A stretch of 21,507 nt of DNA from MWFE01 sp964481075 (lineage in GTDB: Bacteria; Bacteroidota; Bacteroidia; Bacteroidales; Tenuifilaceae): assembly GCA_964481075.1 (NCBI GenBank), contig CAYZSD010000049.1:1-21507 (forward strand), written 5' to 3'. Positions within the stretch are counted from its first letter, which is position 1. Each line of letters opens with the position of its first letter. Position numbers and translations under genes: made by a program. This document shows, piece after piece, positions 16,234 to 21,507 of the stretch. The notes beneath the pieces were generated by a model. That model made no database searches. It was not told where the DNA came from and saw nothing but the letters and a program-made list of their open reading frames with translations.

Positions 16234-16960
16234 AAACGACAACATACTTCAGAGGATTAGGGAAATCATTGGAGATAATGCAGAGAACTTTAGCATTCTA
16301 GAACATCAGGTAGATGTTAGCATTCAAATGGAGTACTTTGAGTTTTCCCGAAATCAAGTTGTTGACCTATCCTTTGACGACTTGATTCCCAAATTGGATT
16401 TATTTCAAAGCCCTGACGTTGATATCGAAACCAAAAAGAAGATGTTGGTTCAACTTGCATCATTCGATAAGCCAGAAGCATACAGAGCACTTGAGAAACT
16501 AGCTGTAAATCCACCCTCCGACATTAAAGATTGGGTCTCAATGGCACTTCACGAAAGTAGAATGTTACTGGAAAGTAGACTTATGGAGGAGCAGCAAGTT
16601 TTTATTTCAACGGGACTTGGAGGCAAAGGGCTAAAGCTAAGGTATTTTGTTGTTGTTTTCTCCAGTAGCAACTTAGAATTTACTCAAACACAAAAGAACT
16701 TGATTTCAAGCGAGTTTGAATTTTTCTTGAGACGTTTAAATTGCGAACTTGAAACGATAGATTTCAATAAGAATTATGCTGCATTAATCGCACTAGTACC
16801 CTTAAGTGTACCCGTAAGGCAACCCTTCCAATTGGCGATTGACGAGTGTAACACATTGGGGCAATTTCTCCAGAAAGAGTTTATCATTACAAATGTTAAA
16901 ATTCTTACTGATACTGATATTGAGGATGTTCTAAATTCAGCAGGCTTAGAAGAAGAATAA
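16226..16960 (+). CDS. Conserved-looking protein of unknown function, start probably displaced
   Basis: I do not recognise this family. The frame encodes 244 residues with no signal peptide or membrane segment, so it is probably cytoplasmic. Residues 1-130 look helical; LVQLASFDKPEAYRALEKLA and the following helices resemble a HEAT-like pair. Residues about 138-235 look alpha/beta, with strands LRYFVVVFSS, YAALIALVPLS and FIITNVKIL. The only start in this frame is TTG at 16226, right after a TGA at 16217. An ATG at 16200 in another frame reads MSIDTFEK into a run of six A's; one extra A would join it to this frame as MSIDTFEKKLDLNDN. I infer either a homopolymer error or slippage. The gene follows its own promoter-like site and converges with the DUF3276 gene. 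Confidence 0.8.
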   Translation: MDLNDNILQRIREIIGDNAENFSILEHQVDVSIQMEYFEFSRNQVVDLSFDDLIPKLDLFQSPDVDIETKKKMLVQLASFDKPEAYRALEKLAVNPPSDIKDWVSMALHESRMLLESRLMEEQQVFISTGLGGKGLKLRYFVVVFSSSNLEFTQTQKNLISSEFEFFLRRLNCELETIDFNKNYAALIALVPLSVPVRQPFQLAIDECNTLGQFLQKEFIITNVKILTDTDIEDVLNSAGLEEE

Positions 16961-16962
16961 GA

Positions 16963-17000
16963 AAAGCTACCTTATGAGCAAGATAGCTTGATGGTACTTT
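16963..17000. terminator. Weak hairpin between convergent genes
   Basis: AAAG and TACC (16963-16971, with one bulged C) pair with GGTACTTT (16993-17000). It lies between the stop of the unknown gene and the stop of the DUF3276 gene, where a two-way terminator is expected. The stem is imperfect, the loop is long and there is no clean T-tract, so this is tentative. Confidence 0.2.
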
Positions 17001-17023
17001 GGTATTAAAATTTTGGTTATCTG

Positions 17024-17395
17024 TTACTTTTCCCCAAGGTCATCAAAACTAATTGTTGTGAGTTCACCTTGCATTTCAACACTTTCCTCGTCAGCAGGTG
17101 CTTGGTAAGCAACAATTTCGCCTTGATTGGTTTTGATGAAATCTACTACTTCTGACAGACCCTCAACAAATTTTTCGAAATCTTCTTTGTAGAGGAAAAT
17201 CTTATGCTTTTCAAAAAAGAATTTACCTTCCTGACCAATGCGCTTTTTGCTTTCAGTAATGGTTAGGTAAAACTCATCCTGACGGGTGGCTTTAACATCA
17301 AAAAAATAAGTTCTCTTTCCTGCCCTAACAACTTTTGAATAGATGTCGTCTCTTTCTGCTCTCTCAAACCCATCATGGTTATTTAGTTCTTCCAT
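17024..17395 (-). CDS. DUF3276 / PUR-alpha-like nucleic-acid-binding protein
   Basis: Small cytoplasmic protein of the DUF3276 family, a Bacteroidota group related in fold to eukaryotic Pur-alpha, which binds single-stranded DNA and RNA. With the ATG at 17395 it is 123 aa. The conserved core starts at DDIYSKVVRAGKRTYFFDVK, then has FYLTITESKKR and EKHKIFLYKEDFEKF, and ends with an acidic tail. The frame stays open to another ATG at 17443, but that would add 16 residues and overlap the predicted promoter, so 17395 is preferred. The function in bacteria is only inferred from the fold. It is transcribed divergently from nusB and convergently with the unknown 244-residue gene. Confidence 0.88.
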   Translation of the reverse strand: MEELNNHDGFERAERDDIYSKVVRAGKRTYFFDVKATRQDEFYLTITESKKRIGQEGKFFFEKHKIFLYKEDFEKFVEGLSEVVDFIKTNQGEIVAYQAPADEESVEMQGELTTISFDDLGEK

Positions 17396-17440
17396 TATAG
17401 TTGTTTTTTTAGTGTTAAAAATGTTGCGATAATCAAAACC

Positions 17441-17471
17441 CAAAAATATAAAAAATTATTATTAACATAAA
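17441..17471 (-). promoter_or_regulatory. Predicted promoter of the DUF3276 gene
   Basis: On the minus strand TATTTTTG (complement of 17441-17448) matches the TAnnTTTG -7 element. TTTA (complement of 17468-17471) stands at the 19-base spacing where TTTG is expected. Transcription would begin about 40 bases before the ATG at 17395. Confidence 0.45.
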
Positions 17472-17508
17472 ATTTGTTCAATATTTTATCAGACAAGGAT
17501 TTTTTGGT

Positions 17509-17539
17509 TTTGTAAAGCCAATTTTTGGGTTTATCTTTG
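17509..17539 (+). promoter_or_regulatory. Bacteroidota sigma-A-type promoter of the nusB operon
   Basis: TTTG at 17509-17512, a 19-base spacer, then TATCTTTG at 17532-17539 is a full match to the TTTG-N19-TAnnTTTG consensus. The predicted start near 17545 leaves a leader of about 25 bases before the nusB ATG at 17570. It is probably the main promoter for nusB and the genes behind it. Confidence 0.7.
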
Positions 17540-17556
17540 ACACCGAAAAGTGCATC

Positions 17557-17568
17557 ATGCGTTCTTAA
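17557..17568 (+). other. Three-codon mini-ORF directly ahead of nusB
   Basis: ATG CGT TCT TAA in the predicted leader ends one base before the nusB ATG, in another frame. If translated it could feed ribosomes to nusB or compete with it. The only evidence is the sequence and its position. Confidence 0.25.
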
Positions 17569-17569
17569 G

Positions 17570-18538
17570 ATGATAAGTAGAAGATTACTAAGGATCAAAA
17601 CCCTTCAAATACTTTTTGCCTACTATCGAGGTGAAAACAATTCGCTTACCCTAGCCGAAAAAGAACTTACCTTTAGCATCAAGAAAGCTTACGACCTTTA
17701 CTATTATCTTTTCTTGCTGCTTCTCGACCTCAGGTTATACGCCGACAAAAGAATTGAACTGGGTAAACAGAAAAGAATACCAACCGAAGAAGACCTTAAC
17801 CCTAATACGCGGTTTATTGATAACAAGGTTTTTGGTTTAATTGAAGATAATTTTCAGCTAAAAAAGTATCTTCATGAAAATAAATTGAGTTGGGTTAACT
17901 ATCCAGAGCTAATCAAACTTCTTTTTCAAAGGGTTACAACCTCTGAGTATTATGGTAAGTACATGAATAAAAGCGAGATAGATTTTACTGCTGAAAAACA
18001 ACTTCTCGTAAGTATATTAACAAAGGAGATTGTCGATTTCGAGGATTTAGAACAGTGTCTTGAGGAGCAGAGTATTTACTGGAACGATGACCTGGAATTC
18101 ATTGCTGGAATGGTTGCAAAAACCATCAAACGGTTTACTCCCTGGCAGCCAACAAGTACTCCATTGATGCCAATGTATAAAAATCAGGAAGATGAAGGTT
18201 TCGCACCCCGTTTACTTCGGAAAGTAATACTAAACCATAACGAGAATATTAAGATTATTGATAGCTTCACTCAAAACTGGGATGTTGATAGGATTGCTAG
18301 CATGGATACTTTGATAATGGAGATGGCAATCACAGAAATTTTGGAGTTTCCAGCAGTACCTGTTAAGGTTAGCTTCAATGAGTATATTGAACTGAGTAAG
18401 TATTATAGCACCGATCAAAGTAGCACTTTTATAAATGGTGTTCTCGATAAAATTATTGCGAGCCTGCGTAAGGATAAGTTGATTCAGAAGCAAGGGAGGG
18501 GGTTGCTTGGTGAGGAAGATTTCAACTTATCCAGTTAG
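17570..18538 (+). CDS. nusB: Transcription antitermination factor NusB
   Basis: NusB binds boxA RNA with NusE (ribosomal protein S10) to promote rRNA antitermination. From the ATG at 17570 the protein is 322 aa, about twice the E. coli length, as usual in Bacteroidota. The N terminus (ISRRLLRIKTLQILFAYYRG) is the NusB opening helix. The canonical part lies in the last third: NWDVDRIASMDTLIMEMAITEIL, then PVKVSFNEYIELSKYYSTDQSSTFINGVLDKI. A long helical insertion separates the two. The frame extends upstream to a TTG at 17525, rejected because it lies between the two promoter elements. DUF1573, yajC, ybbR and coaE follow in the same direction. Confidence 0.93.
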   Translation: MISRRLLRIKTLQILFAYYRGENNSLTLAEKELTFSIKKAYDLYYYLFLLLLDLRLYADKRIELGKQKRIPTEEDLNPNTRFIDNKVFGLIEDNFQLKKYLHENKLSWVNYPELIKLLFQRVTTSEYYGKYMNKSEIDFTAEKQLLVSILTKEIVDFEDLEQCLEEQSIYWNDDLEFIAGMVAKTIKRFTPWQPTSTPLMPMYKNQEDEGFAPRLLRKVILNHNENIKIIDSFTQNWDVDRIASMDTLIMEMAITEILEFPAVPVKVSFNEYIELSKYYSTDQSSTFINGVLDKIIASLRKDKLIQKQGRGLLGEEDFNLSS

Positions 18539-18572
18539 TGTATCGTTGGTTTTATGTATTATAGTTTTTTAA

Positions 18573-19007
18573 ATGCTAAGGTATAGTTTTGTTTTAATTA
18601 TTCTGCTCTCTATTCTTTCTTCCTGTGTTTTTAATAAACAGAATGAGAGCGAGAGAGATGATTCTGACTCCTATATTGAGGATGGTAGGGAGAAGCATTC
18701 GCAGCTTGTTTACGATAAAGACTTTCACGATTTTGGCACAATTAAGCATGGTGAGGTTGTTTCGTACAGCTTTGGTTTTACTAATACTGGGAATATTCCT
18801 CTTGTTATTCAGGATGTGATAGTTGGATGTGGATGTACTAAACCAAAGTTGAGCAAGAAGATTTTAAAACCTAACGAATTGGCAACCATGGAGATTGTTT
18901 TTGATAGCAAGGGGTGGCTGGGGGTTCAACATAAGTCTGCAACCATAGTTTCAAACGGTATTCAGCCACGTAAATCGGTAACAATAAAAGTGAACATAGT
19001 TAATTAA
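18573..19007 (+). CDS. DUF1573 lipoprotein
   Basis: A 144-residue exported lipoprotein. The N terminus is a lipoprotein signal with LSSC and the acylated cysteine at residue 18. An acidic, Ser-rich stretch (NESERDDSD) follows, which may act as a spacer or an outer-membrane export signal of the kind known in Bacteroidota; that is inference. From about residue 46 there is one DUF1573 domain, an immunoglobulin-like beta sandwich, with HDFGTIKHGEVVSYSFGFTNTG and the hallmark VGCGCTKPKL. The function is unknown. The position between nusB and yajC recurs in Bacteroidota genomes. The start ATG follows nusB by 34 bases. Confidence 0.9.
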   Translation: MLRYSFVLIILLSILSSCVFNKQNESERDDSDSYIEDGREKHSQLVYDKDFHDFGTIKHGEVVSYSFGFTNTGNIPLVIQDVIVGCGCTKPKLSKKILKPNELATMEIVFDSKGWLGVQHKSATIVSNGIQPRKSVTIKVNIVN

Positions 19008-19031
19008 TTAAAAACCAATAAAACAAAAAAG

Positions 19032-19343
19032 ATGAATAGTTTATTTGTTATGCTCAATCAGCAAGCTACAGGAATGGATTTCCAACCATTTATTATGATT
19101 GCTCTACTAATCGTGGTCTTCTACTTCTTTATGATAAGACCTCAATTGAAAAGGCAGAAAGAACTTCGCAAATTTCAGGAGGCAATAGCTAAGGGTGATA
19201 AAGTAATCATTGCTGGAGGAATATTTGGGAAAGTATTTGAGGTAAACGATGAGCATACAGTTGTTGAGATATCTGATAATGTAAGGGTTAAGGTTGTGAA
19301 AAGCACAATTTTAAGGGATCAGTCCGACCTTCAGCAGAAATAG
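19032..19343 (+). CDS. yajC: Preprotein translocase accessory subunit YajC
   Basis: Small membrane protein that associates with SecDF and the SecYEG translocon. It has 103 aa, a single membrane segment at about residues 19-37 (FIMIALLIVVFYFFMIRP), and then the family signature RPQLKRQKELRKFQEAIAKGDKV with GGIFGKV and a short beta domain. The RPQ motif directly after the membrane segment and the GDKVIIAGGI element are diagnostic. It lies 24 bases after the DUF1573 gene. Confidence 0.95.
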   Translation: MNSLFVMLNQQATGMDFQPFIMIALLIVVFYFFMIRPQLKRQKELRKFQEAIAKGDKVIIAGGIFGKVFEVNDEHTVVEISDNVRVKVVKSTILRDQSDLQQK

Positions 19344-19349
19344 TTTCTT

Positions 19350-19364
19350 CTAGCTCTAAGCTAG
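19350..19364 (+). repeat. Small hairpin after yajC
   Basis: CTAGCT and AGCTAG pair perfectly across a three-base loop, six bases after the yajC stop. It lacks a T-tract, so it may be an mRNA-stability or processing element, not a full terminator, between yajC and the YbbR-like gene. Confidence 0.3.
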
Positions 19365-19419
19365 GCAAGTATATTGACTTTCAACAATGTGTTGGTAGCA
19401 CACAAACACCAGTATTTCT

Positions 19420-20418
19420 TTGGATACAAGCGTACTAAAGCAAATAGGTAAGGCTATCTCACGCGAAAAAGCCAAGTGGAATCAGAAATTAGTCGTTTTT
19501 ACCTTTTTTCTGGTTATCGCTACTGTTTTGTGGTATTTAAACAAGTTAAGCTACGAGTATTCAACCGAATTATCATATCCAGTTCGATTTGAGAACTTTC
19601 CAAAAGGAAAGGTACTAGTCGGAGATCCACCTAGAACAATAAATCTAGTTGTAAAAGCCTATGGATATACCCTATTAAGGTATAAATTGATTGCCCCACT
19701 TTCTCCACTAGTTGTTGATATTCAGCAAGTATCAATGAGTAAGTTGGGTGATTCCGATACCAAGGTTTTTATGCTTACCTCAAGAATCAGGGGTGGGCTT
19801 GCCAATCAGCTTAGGGGCGAAGTTCAACTCGAAGGTATTAAGCCCGATACATTGTTCTTCGAATTTACAACTCGAATAGAAAAAAAGGTTAGGCTAAACC
19901 CAAATTTGCATATAACCTACGATAAGCAGCACATGCTCTCGGGTCCAATAGTATTAAGCCCCGATAGCATAACAATCAGTGGACCCCAATCGTTAATCGA
20001 TACGATTAACTCGATAAATATTCCATTAGAGCGTTTCGAAAAGCTTAACTTCACTTCAGAAAGATTGGTGTCTATACCTACAATTCATCAGGTTAGCTTT
20101 TCTCACCGTAGGGTAACCATAATTGTACCTGTCGAAAAGTTTACTGAGGCAAGGGTTGATGTTCCTGTTGAGGTTAAAAATGCTCCTGACAACATTCGTT
20201 TAATTATTCTGCCTCGAACAGTTGTTGTTAAGTGTAACGTTGCGATTAGCCAGTACGCTAACCTGAGTAACCGTCAGTTTCATGCATATATCGACTATAA
20301 TGATATTGTAAGTTCGTTTGATAATACGTTGCGTGTAAACATTATAGCAAGGATGCCTTTTGTATCAAACATCGACTTTGAGCCTAAATACATTGAGTAC
20401 ATTATTGAGCAGATATGA
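19420..20418 (+). CDS. YbbR-like membrane protein
   Basis: A 332-residue protein with one N-terminal membrane segment (about residues 24-40, LVVFTFFLVIATVLWYL) and a periplasmic part built from beta-rich YbbR-like repeats. Examples are YPVRFENFPKGKVLVGDPPRTINLVVKAYG near residue 50 and LSPDSITISGPQSLIDTINSINIPLE in the third quarter. CdaR/YbbR in Firmicutes controls the diadenylate cyclase CdaA; no such cyclase gene is visible here, so that role is not implied. The only start in frame is TTG at 19420, since a TAG at 19396 closes the frame upstream. The stop overlaps the coaE start by four bases, and the gene lies between yajC and coaE as in other Bacteroidota. Confidence 0.85.
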   Translation: MDTSVLKQIGKAISREKAKWNQKLVVFTFFLVIATVLWYLNKLSYEYSTELSYPVRFENFPKGKVLVGDPPRTINLVVKAYGYTLLRYKLIAPLSPLVVDIQQVSMSKLGDSDTKVFMLTSRIRGGLANQLRGEVQLEGIKPDTLFFEFTTRIEKKVRLNPNLHITYDKQHMLSGPIVLSPDSITISGPQSLIDTINSINIPLERFEKLNFTSERLVSIPTIHQVSFSHRRVTIIVPVEKFTEARVDVPVEVKNAPDNIRLIILPRTVVVKCNVAISQYANLSNRQFHAYIDYNDIVSSFDNTLRVNIIARMPFVSNIDFEPKYIEYIIEQI

Positions 20419-21029
20419 TGCTTAAGGTGGGAATTACAGGTGGAATAGGAAGCGGCAAAAGTGTTGTTTCATCAATTTTTTTGTCGATGGGTTACCCTGT
20501 ATATGATGCCGACCACAATGCGAAAAGGTTAATGAACAGTCATCCAGCTTTAATTCATAGGATTAAGAGTACTTTTGGTGATAGCATTTATAATGATAAG
20601 GGTTTAGACAGAAAAGTTTTAGCCCAATTGGTTTTCAATAACCCAGAAAAACTAAGTGAACTCAATGGCATTGTTCATCCTGCAGTTGCTCAAGATTTTG
20701 AGGAGTGGGTTACAATGCACCAAGACAAAAGCATAGTGTTCAAGGAGGCGGCTATTCTATTCGAGAGTGGGGCATACAAGAATCTGGATAGGATTATTGG
20801 AGTGTTAGCCCCTTTAGATCTAAGAATTGAAAGGGTAATGAATCGAGACGGAACGTCAAGGGAGGAGGTTGAAAGAAGAATAGCAAATCAAATTACTCAG
20901 GATGAAATTCAAAGTAGGTCGCATTTTATCATTACGAATAGTAAGGAAAACCTTTTACTCCCTCAAATTGTTATGATTATTGAAGGGTTAAAAGCAATGG
21001 TGAAAGACGATAGCTACAAGAAAAGTTAA
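20415..21029 (+). CDS. coaE: Dephospho-CoA kinase CoaE
   Basis: Cytoplasmic kinase that phosphorylates the ribose 3'-hydroxyl of dephospho-CoA, the last step of coenzyme A synthesis. The 204-aa length is typical. The P-loop GITGGIGSGKS is at residues 6-16. YDADHNAKRL is the conserved aspartate-containing motif after it, and FKEAAILFESG and RVMNRDGTSREEVERRIANQ complete the CoA-kinase signature. Two adjacent ATGs (20415 and 20418) are possible starts; the first overlaps the stop of the YbbR-like gene. Confidence 0.96.
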   Translation: MMLKVGITGGIGSGKSVVSSIFLSMGYPVYDADHNAKRLMNSHPALIHRIKSTFGDSIYNDKGLDRKVLAQLVFNNPEKLSELNGIVHPAVAQDFEEWVTMHQDKSIVFKEAAILFESGAYKNLDRIIGVLAPLDLRIERVMNRDGTSREEVERRIANQITQDEIQSRSHFIITNSKENLLLPQIVMIIEGLKAMVKDDSYKKS

Positions 21030-21034
21030 TTGTT

Positions 21035-21507
21035 ATGGCAAAGTATGGAAAGTGGATTGGTGGAGGGCTAGGATGGGTTTTACTTGGTCCCATTGGAGGT
21101 ATCGTTGGGTTTGCCCTAGGATCCATTATTGATAGTAGCGAAACAACTATTTATACAGGACAAACTAGTAGGAATAGTTTTCTTGTGAGCCTTCTTGTGC
21201 TTGTAGCAGAGGTCATGAGGGCTGATGGTAAAGTGCTCAAGTCGGAGCTCGATTATGTTAAGCAGTACTTCCTAACAAATTTTGGAACCGATGCTGCACG
21301 CGAAGCGATGATGCTGCTCCGCGATATCCTCAAACAGAAAGTTCCTATTAAGGATGTTAGTCAGCAGATCCGAGATAACATGGACTATCCCTCAAGACTT
21401 CAGCTTCTTCACTTCCTTTTTGGGATAGCTAATGCAGATAGAATTATCCATCCTAACGAACTGAAAATTATTTCCGATATTTCATCCTGGTTGGGAGTTT
21501 CGAGTGG
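21035..21507 (+). CDS. TerB/DjlA-like protein, 3' end missing
   Basis: The start ATG lies five bases after the coaE stop, and the frame is open to the window end, giving 157 visible residues. Residues about 6-32 form a glycine-rich hydrophobic segment (WIGGGLGWVLLGPIGGIVG), as in the membrane anchor of DjlA-type co-chaperones. From about residue 47 a TerB-like helical domain follows: LVSLLVLVAEVMRADGKVLKSE and later FLFGIANADRIIHPNEL, the paired acidic motifs of the fold. DjlA proteins add a C-terminal J domain; whether one is present lies beyond the window, so a TerB-only protein is also possible. Confidence 0.8.
   Translation, partial: MAKYGKWIGGGLGWVLLGPIGGIVGFALGSIIDSSETTIYTGQTSRNSFLVSLLVLVAEVMRADGKVLKSELDYVKQYFLTNFGTDAAREAMMLLRDILKQKVPIKDVSQQIRDNMDYPSRLQLLHFLFGIANADRIIHPNELKIISDISSWLGVSS

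Noticed and set aside
17396..17443. Longer DUF3276 protein starting at 17443
   Set aside because: The extra 16 residues lack similarity to the family and their start overlaps the predicted -7 element.
17525..17569. TTG at 17525 as nusB start
   Set aside because: It falls between the -33 and -7 elements of a strong promoter, so it would not be in the transcript; the ATG at 17570 fits NusB homologues.
1..21507. Mobile elements, CRISPR arrays, tRNA/rRNA genes or prophage remnants
   Set aside because: No transposase, integrase, terminal inverted repeats, spaced direct repeats or structural RNA signatures were seen; the coding content is almost entirely core genes.

Overview
The window is a chromosomal housekeeping region from a member of the Bacteroidota, most likely Bacteroidales or a close relative. 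Three things point there. The gene order is typical (ftsI-murE-mraY-murD-ftsW-murG-murC-ftsQ-ftsA-ftsZ with no murF between murE and mraY, and nusB-DUF1573-yajC-ybbR-coaE). Several families have Bacteroidota forms (413-residue MraY, long NusB, DUF3276/PUR-alpha protein, PASTA-bearing FtsI). Promoter-like sites match the Bacteroidota -7 consensus TAnnTTTG, and Shine-Dalgarno sequences are largely absent. I see no mobile elements, CRISPR arrays, tRNA or rRNA genes.

Region 1 (1-13376, + strand) is the division and cell-wall (dcw) cluster. It starts inside ftsI, a division transpeptidase with a C-terminal PASTA domain. It continues through the cytoplasmic and membrane steps of peptidoglycan precursor synthesis (MurE, MraY, MurD, MurG, MurC), the septal glycan polymerase FtsW and the divisome proteins FtsQ, FtsA and FtsZ. 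From ftsI to ftsA the genes overlap or are at most 15 bases apart, so they look like one transcription unit. Only the ftsA-ftsZ gap (64 bases) could hold a control site. MurE carries the DNPR signature of meso-diaminopimelate-adding enzymes.

Region 2 (13377-16138) has a two-CBS-domain protein on the minus strand, convergent with ftsZ and divergent from yqeY. The intergenic region between it and yqeY carries promoter-like sites and inverted repeats. yqeY is followed closely by an exported alkaline-phosphatase-superfamily protein of the PafA type. By motif alignment from memory this protein has lost most of its metal ligands and its catalytic Lys/Arg pair, so it is probably a pseudophosphatase. 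It is the most unusual protein in the window.

Region 3 (16139-17569) holds a 244-residue protein that I do not recognise, whose start appears displaced by an A-run, and a minus-strand DUF3276 (PUR-alpha-like) gene. Its divergent promoter region also serves nusB and contains a full TTTG-N19-TATCTTTG promoter.

Region 4 (17570-21507, + strand) is nusB, a DUF1573 lipoprotein, yajC, a YbbR-like membrane protein, coaE and the 5' part of a TerB/DjlA-like gene that runs off the window.

Most of the window is ordinary core genome. The points worth a second look are the degenerate PafA-like protein, the probable frameshifted start of the unknown gene, the two matching promoters at 16161 and 17532, and the symmetric elements between the CBS gene and yqeY.
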